64,000 bases of DNA from assembly GCF_905163445.1 (NCBI RefSeq), contig NC_053200.1, positions 2,418,001 to 2,482,000 of the forward strand. The letters run 5' to 3'. Of the stretch, positions 23,500-35,300 are shown piece by piece. Each line of letters starts with the position of its first letter. The first letter of the stretch is position 1. This stretch comes from Pararge aegeria. Taxonomy: Eukaryota; Arthropoda; Insecta; Lepidoptera; Nymphalidae. The notes under the pieces were generated by a model. It worked only from the letters and a program-made list of their open reading frames with translations, made no database searches and had not been told where the DNA came from. The position numbers and the translations under genes were made by a program.

Positions 23500-24070
23500 T
23501 ACCTGATTGTTGGCGTGGTTTTACAGGCCCGGCCTTAGCAACGCAACGCTAATCGCTATATGATGGAATATGATGTTATTTACTATACGTAGCTGAGTTG
23601 ACGAGATTGCAAATAATTTTTAAAATTTGAATTTTAGTATTTAATAAAAACGGACATTTATGTAATAAACAGTCATTATTTCATGGAATTAAATGTTTAA
23701 TGCTTTATCTTTTCATCATGCCATATCATTATGCTGTCGTGTGGTGACGGCAGATCAGAATACAGTTGTCACCACTCCACCTCTTCCCGCGGACGTAGTA
23801 GGAGATGACTAATGGAATATAACGGAGAACGGGCAGCAGCGTCCACTGACCTACTACTACCACCTCCTACGATCACCAACCCGTCTGCCCAGCATGATGA
23901 TAATGGGTAAATCCTCCCGTTGAGATGCCTTTAGTGCAGCAGTGGACTGTTAGAGGATTGATATTAATGATGCCATGATCCATTCTGAAGATGTCTGATT
24001 CCTGTTGTAATCTGTATAACTTATACAAAACAATTTCGATGTTTGACATCTGCCAGGCGTCATACACTTT
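23500..24070. repeat. Dispersed repeat G copy 2, split by a family-C SINE
   Basis: Outer blocks match 390-680. A family-C repeat (about 23738-23990: GTGACGGCAGATCAGAATAC, GGAATATAACGGAGAACGGG, AACCCGTCTGCCCAGCATGA) interrupts it. Related family-C copies lie at 26035-26260 and 59590-59770. Confidence 0.6.
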
Positions 24071-25699
24071 TTTTAAATATGTATATATTTTATTGATTAA
24101 ATACTTTAAAATATATAACTTAATCATTAAATAATTAACAATCCTCCATGTTAATTTACAGCAAAGAGGCATTGTAGTAGTAGTAAAACATGTTTACAAA
24201 CGCAGGAAAATGCTCCATAAAAAAGACAAAGCACCTGGCGCTGGTAGACATCTTCGTCGCGACGTACCGCATACGTGATGCAACAGGAGCACGAAAGAAG
24301 CACGTCAAGATGATTTTCTTGACCAGTTTGTGCTGAAAGCTTCGTTATATGAAACACCGAGAGCTCCATTTAAAGGCAACTGCACCTTTCGAAAGACTAA
24401 ACTACAACGGCCCTTCCATGATCCACAGAACACCCAAAGCCTGTATTTTTACGATAATCGGTTAGTTTGGCCAACGTTCCATTTTGGTTTTATCTTTGTT
24501 CAGCCGCTAGTTCTACAGCTCGTATTTAATACGGCATATATTTACGCTAAGACCTAAAAGTTTTCAAGAAAATATGCCAAACACACTTCTACGCACCCTT
24601 AGGCTGACTGTAGTAGTAATGCCTATGAAATATATTTTAAAACGTACTTTTCCAAATTATAGCGTACCTATGTAACAGAAAAAATATACAATCTGATAAG
24701 TCCTACCTTTGACATTCTATATCTTTGAAAATACTTGTCTTCTACTACTATTTCCTTAGTCACAACAAATTCATTTAGTACCTATCTATCAGTTCCGCAT
24801 AGTATCAATGTAAAAAGTTCTTTCATTTCATTTCTTAAATTCACATTATGGGACAGTTCTTTGATTGGCAACCTAAGAATATATAAATTATTGGATCACG
24901 GATGACCTTTATATTGGTGATTGTACACGGAGCAGCTTCGGCACGCAAGTCAAGTATAAGAATCATGCTGGACCAAGCGTTTTTAATTTTAATCCAATCC
25001 AAAGGAATTTAACGTCTGAAATAAAAATGGAAGCAATTTAGTTCCACTGCAGTTTACCCCATACGATGCGCGTAAGATTGACCAAGCACCATATAAAAGT
25101 CGTCATGAAGATGTTATTATTTTGCCCAAAATTAGATTAGATTCGATCGAGGCTTGTGAATTTCTTAAATTTTTATCAAGTTATTTATTTAATTAATAAA
25201 CGCATACCAATTGATAAAACTTCTTTTTTTAATAAAATGGTTTACGATAAGAACATAATATCTAAGCATTAAAGAATATCAAGCAACGGCTTAAACGCAG
25301 TTATTGTATTCTCATTGGCACGGGTACCACTTACCAACGTTGCGTTTCCGCATGTGCCTCCACAGTGGCGGCGACTTATTTAAGGAAGCCGCGACATGTT
25401 ATCGTATTTATCCACTGAGAACATAATAAATCATTTTTCAGGCAGGCAGTCCGGTCCATGTATCGGTCTGAATGGCGATGAAATTATGCATGAATTTTTT
25501 CCTGTAGTTGGTCTAGTACCAATCTAAAATATATTATGTTTGTTATATATTTATATATATTATGTATATTTTCTATTTATATATCATGTATATTTTATAT
25601 ATTACGTATATTTATTTAAATTATATATGTATTTGTATCTTTACATTTTGGTATTTATGTATATCTATCAACACTCTTGGCACTATCCCGTTCTCTTGC

Positions 25700-25800
25700 T
25701 GTAAGTCCTATCTACAAAGGTTGCCTGTAAGAGATTGCTTGCAGCAATAAGGCCGCCTTTGCATGTCTACATTGTGTACTGTATACTCCTTACTGTTTCT
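25700..25800 (+). repeat. LINE 3' tail with conserved stem-loop, copy 5
   Basis: GGTTGCCTGTAAGAGATTGC, then the hairpin ATTGCT-TGC-AGCAAT (25734-25748) and AAGGCCGCC. The C-G pair of the other copies is a T-A pair here. Confidence 0.6.
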
Positions 25801-26034
25801 TTTCCTGTATGTTATACATGCAATAGTGTTTCTTCTTCTTCTTCTTCTAAAAGTAGATAGAAAGACTACCCTCTCCTTCACCAGAGGGGATATCTTGGCA
25901 GTGGCACCTGGAACAGCCCCTTTGTACTTACTCCCTAGATTCTAGTAAAACGTGTGGAAACATGGGCCAGTTATTTAAACACAGCTCTAAACTTAATACT
26001 CCAACCAGAAGCACCAATGAGTTCGATAGCAGTG

Positions 26035-26260
26035 TTCTGTGGTGACCGCACATCAGAATACAGTCGTCACCATACTCTCCTCTTTTAGAGGGGACTAGGG
26101 GAATATAATGGAGAACGGTCAGACGCGTTGTGCTGCTACTACTAGCATCTACTGTGATCACCAATCAGTCAGCCCAGCGTGGTTACTATGGGCAAACCCT
26201 CCCGTTTGAAGAGTCAGCAGTTTAGTCAAACTGTTATAGGATTTGATGAAGTTCGACAGA
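26035..26260 (+). repeat. Family-C repeat
   Basis: GTGACCGCACATCAGAATAC, GGGGAATATAATGGAGAACG, GTCAGCCCAGCGTGGTTACT and ATGGGCAAACCCTCCCGTTT match 23738-23990 and 59590-59770. It is probably a SINE. Confidence 0.55.
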
Positions 26261-27089
26261 TGATGCTGAATCTCATCAAGCTTATTTTTTTGATATTACT
26301 ATTTACATACTTACCGGGAACCAATGGTGCGCCTTACATATCCTTAACAGTTTCTTTGTCTTCATAAAATACATACTATCACAAATTTTATGTTGACAGG
26401 CCACTACTAATTAGTAGATACACACGTTTGGGTTAGAATTGCAGTTGTCTTATGCGCTTGGCCGGCACGCTAACTGTATATCTTAACGCCCTAGAATCAT
26501 TTAAGGCAGCTAGCAGTCAGTTCGCAGTTTCAGGCAGTTATGCAAACCGCACCAAAACTGCACTTTAGCGGTACGTAGTTTTATAACTAGGCACTCATAC
26601 TATCTCCGAAGTTGCAGAATATCGGGCAGAGCAATTGTAAGAGATAGTTGCTTCAAGCTGAAGTTTAAGAGCAATTCGCTACGATGATAATCCTATTTTG
26701 CCAATGAAAAAGGAGACTTGGATATTTTGCTAAAATCTGCATAAGAACTCCACCTACGTATCTCGTATTGTCTTTCCCTTTCGTGAAACACAAATCGACA
26801 AATATATGTGGGAAGATAGATGCGAGTGTAGCTTCGCGCATACCGTATAGGTATTGAATTCTGCGCACCGAAACGTACGAATTTCGCGAAGGCAGTTTGA
26901 TTAGGACTACGCTTCAGTAGCCTTTTTCATTAGCAGGGCAGAATCTGTGCAAGTAGGGTAGCCAAGCAAAATTTCTACTAGTTCAGCTTCATAGAAGTCA
27001 TTACAAGGGTTATTACTTCGAAAATGTTCTTTTTGGGGCGAATATACATTCATTACTATCCACTCACATCTGGGGCGAGGCCATTGACT

Positions 27090-28287
27090 AACATGTTGAA
27101 GCGCTAGCCGTTTCTCTTGACGTGTCAAAGGCTTTTGACCGGGTCTGGCATGAAGGCATTTTAAATAGGTTACCTAGCTACGGGATACCCACTAGTCTCA
27201 TCAACTGGATATCTGATTTCCTGAGTGGACGATCTTTTCGAGTTGTCTTAGATGGCTCCTCGTCAGATCAAATGGCAATCAATGCCGGTGTCCCTCAGGG
27301 GTCTGTTCTCTCCGCTACACTTTTTCTGCTTCACATTAATGATCTGTTGAAACCCGGTATCTTTGGGTACGCAGTTGATAGCACTGTAACGGAGACATAT
27401 ATGCCCGGTCCCCGTGCTAGTGGCGCTGAAATTTTAGGACACAGAGAGGCTTTGGTGGAACGCATTAATCTGACCTTAAATGAGGTGTCTGATTGGGGAG
27501 ACGCCAATTTGGTCAAATTTAATGCTACCAAAACGCAAGCGTGTTTATTTACTACCAAACGGAGTCCATTTCCCCTGACTCCGACTTTCCGAGGTATATC
27601 TTTGCCTATTACCGACAGTTTAGAGCTTCTAGGTGCTAATATTTCATCCAACCTCAATTTTGGACAATACATCGAATCCAGGGCAAAAACAGCTGGCAAG
27701 AAACTTGGCATCCTCAATAAGGTCAAGCGGTACTTCACGCCTGAACAGCTTCTTACCTTGTACCAAGCTCAAGTTCGATCGTGCATGGAGTACTGTTCCC
27801 ATTTATGGGATGGCTCTGCCAAGTATCAGCTTGATGCCCTGGATTCGGTTGATCGCCGTGCTAGAAGGCTCATCGGTGACCTAGCCAATAAAAAACTTAA
27901 GAGTTTGGAACATCGTCGCAAGGTTGCCTGCCTTTCGGTATTCTATAGGATATATTTCGGAGAGTGTGCTCAAGAACTATTTGATCTAGTTCCCCCCTCG
28001 CCTTTTTACCATCGAACCGCGAAGGATCTGCATCCCTACGTGGTCGATATACCGCGGACGCGTACGAAGCGCTTCGCATCTTCGCTTCTAATTCGCACCG
28101 CTAGGATCTGGAATGCTCTTCCAGCTTCCATTTTCCCCAGTTCTTACAACATTAGTACCTTCAAATCAAGAGTGAATAGGCATCTTCTAGGCAAGCGCGC
28201 TCCACCTTAGGCTGCATCATCGCTTACCATCAGGTGTGATTGCAGTCAAGCGCTCGTCTATAAATATAAAAAAAAAAAAAAAAAAAA
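27090..28287 (+). mobile_element. 5'-truncated Jockey-type LINE (reverse transcriptase fragment)
   Basis: One open frame (27122-28210, extending upstream in frame to about 27090) encodes the reverse transcriptase from LDVSKAFDRVWHEG through GVPQGSVLSATLFLLHINDL to a C-terminal Jockey-like tail (HLWDGSAKYQLDALDSVDRR). The endonuclease and ORF1 are absent. The catalytic box reads YAVDST where YADDST is expected (GTT for GAT), so one catalytic Asp is lost. The 3' end has TTACCATCAGGTGTGATTGC and an A run (28268-28287). A stop lies just upstream of 27090, which marks the truncation junction. It lies in the intergenic stretch between Mcr and CNBP. Confidence 0.85.
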
Positions 28288-28599
28288 CTATCCAAATTGG
28301 CTTTACTTTTACTCCTTGCTTGATCAACTGGTAATATTACCAACTGAACAATTAAAAACTTATGATGACATATGAAACAAATTAAGTTTTTTTTTTAATA
28401 AACCTCCTTCCTCGTCTTTTACAACATGCAGATTCGTGTGGAAGGTGTGATAAAGGATAGGTTATGCCCTCTTGTTCTGTCGAGTTATCATGATAAATCT
28501 GTTTCATTATTTTTGGGAGATTCATATTATAACAGGCGATATTACAGGGTTATCTAAGCGCTAGTCACGAAAAAGGGCTAATGGAAAATTAGATAGAAA

Positions 28600-29302
28600 A
28601 ATAAGGCAAGATGTTTATTATCTCCCACTGCAAGCTGATATTGTACATTCAATTATACAGGCATATTAAGGGATAACAAAATAAAAAATATACTGATTGA
28701 TGAAATTCTAATAATTAATTAACCACTGAATTCTCCACAAGTCAGCAGGACCTCATAAACAAAGGAATTGATAGAAAACAAAATGAAATGGTCACAGGTG
28801 AACAGCTCCGAGTTCCGTCACACCACAAACAAGTAAGGCTACTACTAGACGAACAAGAGAGTCCGGTGGGGTCTCCTCCTCTCCTCAGTGAAAACGCATC
28901 ATACGCCAGCATCCAATTTATCTTTTGACAAATAAATCTGTACAAAATATATTAAATATATACTCTGTATTGCTAAAAACTGTAACGCTACCTCATCAAT
29001 AGTTCATTCACGATTATTAAATGATTTAAAAACACAACTCGTTCACGTGCAAGAACAAACATTAACCTACGGCGAGAGCCCGCGCCGGCGGAGTCTATGT
29101 ACAAGTCAACGATCCATGCTGCTCAGTCTCGCGACAACGCCGTCCTGCGTCTACTCTGTCTTATAATTCCGTTGCTTTAATTTCATGTCGTACGTCTGCG
29201 GTCGTCCGATCTAGTGTCGCGTATCGCGTCCTTTGCTTACAGTCCGTGCGTGGCATCATAATATACATAGTTTATTGTTATACGGTGTGGGCGGTGCGTG
29301 TG
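28600..29302 (-). other. CNBP: Probable CNBP 3'UTR
   Basis: 700 bp of apparently unique sequence downstream of the CNBP stop, with a proximal AATAAA 27 bases after the stop and a distal one near 28614. No ORF or recognised repeat is present, so this is the natural 3'UTR with alternative poly(A) sites. Transcript data would decide. Confidence 0.45.
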
Positions 29303-32300
29303 TTAGTTCCGCTCCGACTCGTCGCAGTCGCGCGAGATGTGGCCGGGCTTGCCGCACACGTAGCACGTCTTGGTGCCGTCGGGGCAGTTGCGCGAGATGT
29401 GGCCGGCCTTGTTGCAGTTATAGCACGTCTGGCCCGACGACGACTCGCGCCCGCCCTCGGGGCAGTTCCGCGCGATGTGCCCCGTCTTGTTGCAGTTGTA
29501 ACACGAGGGCTCGTCGGGGCTCTGCGCGCACTCGCGCGCTATGTGCCCCGTGCCGTTACATCTGCAAACCACAAAGGGGCACCTTAATACTCTAACACCA
29601 AACGTGTTCTTTCGTATGAATAAACCTGCATAACATAGGATAAAGGACATTTTTCAAAGTGACTGGCTAGGACAACGTGGTCAGAATGTTCTTTGTATAA
29701 AAAGATACATAGGTAGCTTCCATCTTACACGGCTGACATGCGCGCCATTAGATATTATCTCTACCTATTATGTCATCTTATTTAATAGGACGGTGATTGA
29801 TGACCATATTTAAATCGTTGCGTTAGCCCTACAGGAAGATACTTTTATCCCGAGACAAAAAGTTCCTAAGCCTTTTTGTCAAAAAACTAAAAATAATAAA
29901 TGCGGACGAAGTCGCGGGCAACAGCTAGTTCTTTATAAATGTTTTTTGTACCAAGAATTCTCTAGATTCACGGATATTTCTCAACTTACGTCACATCACA
30001 CGGCCAATTCTAAAACACGTGCCGCGAGATCACGTGATTGTTTGGGGGTCACGGTCAAGACCGGTCGATTAAGTTTGAACCGGCGAATATCCTTAATATT
30101 TGAATTCAATTATCATTGTTAAAATATACTGATTTCAGTAAAATGACCTTACCGAATATGTTACTTTCGAGATTTGCTATATAGTACATTTTTAGAATGT
30201 TTCATCGTTTTTATAATAATTATATGAAACAAATATTGAAAAAAAAAACCAGCACAAAACAAACATCATGGAAGTAAAAAGAAAGAACTTTTCGAAGAAT
30301 TAGTAGAAATACAGAGAAATAACCATTATTTCTCTAAATGTAAATACACCATTTAAATTAATACGAACAAGAATATTATCTTATCGATCATACTAAAACA
30401 CTTTTCGTGCCCAAGATAAGCCTTGTTGTTCCCGCATTTACGCTTTGGTCCTCCCTTGTTGCACTTGTGGCACGCTTTAACTCGTCTCTATGTGTGTGTT
30501 TACCTGTAGCCACGGTACCCTGTTTCGGTCACTCCTAAGTGGCCGTTGTCCTTAAACTTTTCCCTCACCGATTCGATCTTATGACCCTAGGTATAACTAG
30601 TTATACCTAGGGTTACCCGACACAAAAATAAGGTATTCTACTCCACTTCATGCAGGCGTATTTTATATTCTATTATACTAATAGACTACGGTAAAATATT
30701 CTTGATTAGACAATGTTTACTATACTAATACCAGTCATAACCCAAAATTTATAGTTATTAATGTTAAAATGTTGGTCTCCCCAACTCAACCTAAAACGCA
30801 ACCACCTTAAAATGTAATTGTTTGCAATCATAGAATTTATTGTTGCGCAATATGCACAAAAAACTGCAAAGTACTGTGATTTTTATCGAGGCTCTCCGGA
30901 ATCAGATTCACCCTATTTCTCTTTAAAATAGTTGGCAACACTAATTGTCCCTGCACGGGGAGATAAATTTCTGCCCATGTTGGCTGCATGGGCGGACCTT
31001 TATCTCCCCGGGGAAATGTTTTGGAAAGGAAAATGTTATCATTCCCACAGCTTTATCAACTATCCAAGCATTGTATCGAAATAATAATTTATTTTTCCGT
31101 CTTTGGCATGTGGACAAAGTAAATTTCAACACTGGTCAGTAGACATAATCGGGGGATAAAATTTTTGTCTCCTGCCAATAATTTCTAAAATATGAAGGAA
31201 AATATTTTTTCATTCATTGAAATGTTAAACACATTTAAAAATTAATATGGACAAATAGTAAATTACTAATAATAAATTCGAGTACACGTCTCCTATTCCC
31301 TGCTGCCGTGCCTTGGCAGATGAGCATGTTGTTGGGGGATTTAGAGCGACAGAAGCGTGAGCGTGCATACAGAACGGACGTGTTTACAAATCAAATTAAA
31401 ATATTTAATTGTTATAGTGCTCAAAATTAAATCTTACGTTAATTATTCTAAAGCAGTTATCTCATTGTAAGTGAATTGACCTTTAAGACTACTGGCTACT
31501 CTGCAGCTACAAACTATCGGTGTACCCTGCGTCCCTCCCCACCTCGGGTAAGAGAGACAAATTTATTTTTGGTCTTGCTTCGGCGTACGCAGCAAGTGAA
31601 CGAGTTTACAATTACCACGGATCTTTAATATTATGTCGAACCAACTACGCTCACCTACTGGAAGTGACTCCAATGAGCGGCGAAGTGGCTCGCAACCCAA
31701 TTTATCGAGTCCAAAACTTTTTCAAGCTATGCCCGAAGAACCAAGAATTACTTTCCGAAATAAGAGGAAAATTCCACAGGATGACCACGACCTTCGACAA
31801 GAGTTGTCAGAAATACAAAACAAGATGGATGTCATGATGAATTTCCTTACTCAATTTACTTCTGTCCAAAAGGAAAGTATGTCAAAAATTTCCCAAGATA
31901 TTGCGTCAATAAAAGAAACAACAGAAAGTCTAGTATTAGCACAAAACACAATGAAGTCACAATTGTTAGAACTCACAAACTCGGCAAAAGAGTCTCAAGA
32001 GAAAATTTTAGCATTAGAGACTGATGTCCAGCAAATTAAATCTACCGCAACAACTCCTTTAATAAACTTTACATATGAAGACATAATTCATGAAATACAA
32101 GAGCGGAAGATCAGGGAGCAGAATATTATACTTACAGGAATTAGTGAACCTAATTGCGATAACTCTCAGGAAAGACAGTCTTCAGACAAACATGAAGTCT
32201 TAAGAGTAATAAGATCAATAGCTAAAGATAGTCCAGAGCCTATTAAAGTTATTCGTTTAGGAAAATATAACGCTAATAAAAATCGACCTATCAAAGCGGT

Positions 32301-35300
32301 CTTTAATGGACCTAATTTAGTAAAAACAATACTGCGAAATAAAAATAATATGCTAGTAGATAACATCAAAGTTTTCTCTGATCAGACTCTCAATCAGCAG
32401 GCAAATTTCAAGAAACTTAAAGAAGAATTGGAGCAACGTCAAAAAAATGGTGAAAATAGTATTGGTATAAAATACATAAAGGGAGTACCCAAAATTGTAA
32501 AATTTCAGCCAAAAAACTACAAGCAATAAACATAACTCAACAAGAATCTGACAAAACTTTACAAAACAATAATAAAATATCCTATGAAATTACCACTAAT
32601 TATGCAAATATCTCTATTACAAATAAAAGGTTATGCTTCTTTTACTTTAATGCTCGCAGTATTCTTAAACCAGGTAAATTTGATGAATTAAAATGCATAT
32701 TACACTCTTTCCATACACAAATACAGTTTATTGTAATAACTGAAACATGGATTAAATCTAAAGACGAAGCTAAGAGACTTCTATTACCCGGATATACCCA
32801 CTATTATAATTATAGAGAAAACACAAAAGGTGGCGGAGTTTCTATCTTTGCTCACGATAACCTAAAACATAATATAACTGAAGAACTGTGTATAGCCGGC
32901 ATGCATTATCTCTGGATACATGTAAGTGACTACTGTCTGGATATTGGTGTTATATATAATCCTGATCGCACCAACATCAAAAGCTTTCTTGAAACATATT
33001 CGAGTCAACTTCAAAAAAGAAAACGAGTTATTGTCTTTGGAGATTACAATCTTGATCTTTTACGCTCTGACAGAATGACAATGGATTATAAAGAAATGCT
33101 AAAAGAAAACGGGTTTAGTCTACTAAATAAGGTTGAAGCTAAGTATTGCACGCGAGAAACGTCTACAACTAAAACTTTATTGGATCATGCGTCTACTAAC
33201 TTAAAAAGTCATGTTTTTCATATGGCTGTCATAGAATCAAGTATCTCGGATCACAAGCAATTGTATTTGGAAGTGGAGAAATACAAACCTGTAACTAAAA
33301 AGAAAATCGAATACGAAGCACTGGACTACAAAATGTTATTTAAAAGAGTGGAAAAAGAAATGGAAGGCAACATCACAAACTTCTCAGATTTAGAAACTAT
33401 ATTAACTAACAGTATTAAGACGAGTAAAATAAAGAAAACCAAAATATTAAACCCACCGAGAAATGATTGGATTAATAAAAATATACTCATTGATATTGAT
33501 AAAAGAAATGCTTTATGGCATCAACATAAAATGTCACCAAAAGACGACCAAATAAAGCATGACTTTTTGAAACAAAGAAATGCTGTGACTGAGAAGATCC
33601 AAAAAGTAAAGAGAGAATATTACATAAAAGCATTCAAAGAATGTACAAAAAAACCTATGAAAATGTGGAATTTATTAAACAGCCTCTCTAATAATAAAAT
33701 TAAAGAAATCTGTTCTCCAACAAAGTTAAATATAGTTAATGATACAATTACTAACCCCCAACGAATATGTGAATCCTTCAATAATTATTTTTCGACTGTC
33801 GGGTCAACCTTAGCAAATAGTATACCTATAAAATATCATCAGAATGAAACTTATACGCTACCAAATCAACGATGCTCTGATGCAGGCCTATCTCAGATGT
33901 CTCCAGTAACTTTAACTGAGGTTTCTAAGTTAATTGACGATCTTAATACTAATACAGCTTTGGGCATTGATGGTGTCAGTTCTAAGGCAATCAAGTGCAT
34001 AAAGAATGTTTTAGCTGAAAAACTAACGATATGCATAAATCATTGCTTTGATCAGGGCCTTTTTCCCGATACTCTTAAGGTTGCTAAAGTTTCTCCAATT
34101 TTTAAATCCGGTAGTAAGTCTGATCCTGGTAATTACCGACCTATTTCAGTATTGCCAGTATTATCAAAAATTTTTGAAAAGGCAATATATAGCAGGCTTA
34201 TACAATATTTAAATTCAATTAATTTTCTATATGAAAAACAATATGGCTTTAGATCTAAATCGAGTACTATATCAGCAGCTATAGATCTTGTGACCAATAT
34301 GAAACTGCAAATTGATAAAAAACAAATAGTTGTGGGAATATTCATAGATCTTAAAAAAGCTTTCGACACTGTCAGTCACAACTTGCTTCTTAACAAATTA
34401 AATAGTATTGGTATTAATGGTAAAGCTTACGAAATATTAAAATCATATCTCGCAAATCGGTCTCAAATAGTAAAAATAGGTAAAAATTGTAGTGGTCCTG
34501 CTTCAATAACTTGTGGCGTGCCACAAGGCTCGATTTTAGGTCCCTTGCTCTTCCTTATTTATATAAATAACATACACGAAATAGGTCTAAAAGGTGATAT
34601 ATCCTTATATGCTGATGACACTGTTCTTGTTTACTTTGGTGGATCTATAAATTCCATTATGAAAGATGCACAAAATGATTTAAATAATCTTAACGTATGG
34701 TTTCAATGCAACCTTCTTACCATAAATACTTCAAAAACAAATTATGTTATATTTGCTCCAAAAAATAAGACAATTCATAATTATGACCCTCTCACTATCT
34801 CTAATGACACTTTAGTTAAATCTGACAGCCAAAAATATCTCGGCTTAATCCTTGACAAGCATCTGACATGGAGACATCACCTAGACAAGCTTCGCAATAA
34901 ACTGTCATCTTTGATGGGATGCCTGCGTGGCATCGTTCACTGTCTTCCAAAAAATGTAAGGTACACTATATATAACTCCCTTGTTAAACCACATATCGAT
35001 TATTTAATTGAGTTATGGGGGACAGCGGCAAAAACAAATTTAAATAGAATTCAAATAGCACAAAATAAATTAATTAAAATATTATTTCACTATGATTTTC
35101 TAACGCCAACCAACAAAATATATAAAGAAACAAAATTACTCAACATAAGACAAACGTATATCTATAACACCTCTATATTAATTCGTAAAATACTTAATAA
35201 AGACATACATTCGAAAATAACTTTTACGAAAAAAATTCAAGTACAAAAACGTTCTCTCCGACGCGCGAGCCACCTCTTATTGCATAATAAACCTCGCACT

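Larger units (their letters stand above)
21912..27089. other. Region between Mcr and the first Jockey fragment
   Basis: Apart from the repeats listed (22365-22545, 23500-24070, 25700-25800, 26035-26260, and a family-B scrap at 22075-22160), I see only AT-rich sequence with short chance ORFs. 24150-25530 and 26400-26900 hold nothing that I recognise. Confidence 0.5.

Noticed and set aside
29233..29595. Two long plus-strand ORFs across CNBP exon 2
   Set aside because: They are antisense shadows of the GC-rich zinc-knuckle exon. They have no splice or homology support, while the minus frame gives six perfect CCHC motifs.
30941..31142. Overlapping 63- and 65-codon ORFs on opposite strands
   Set aside because: They lie in a local fold-back-like sequence with no splice sites or domains, so they are probably a repeat.
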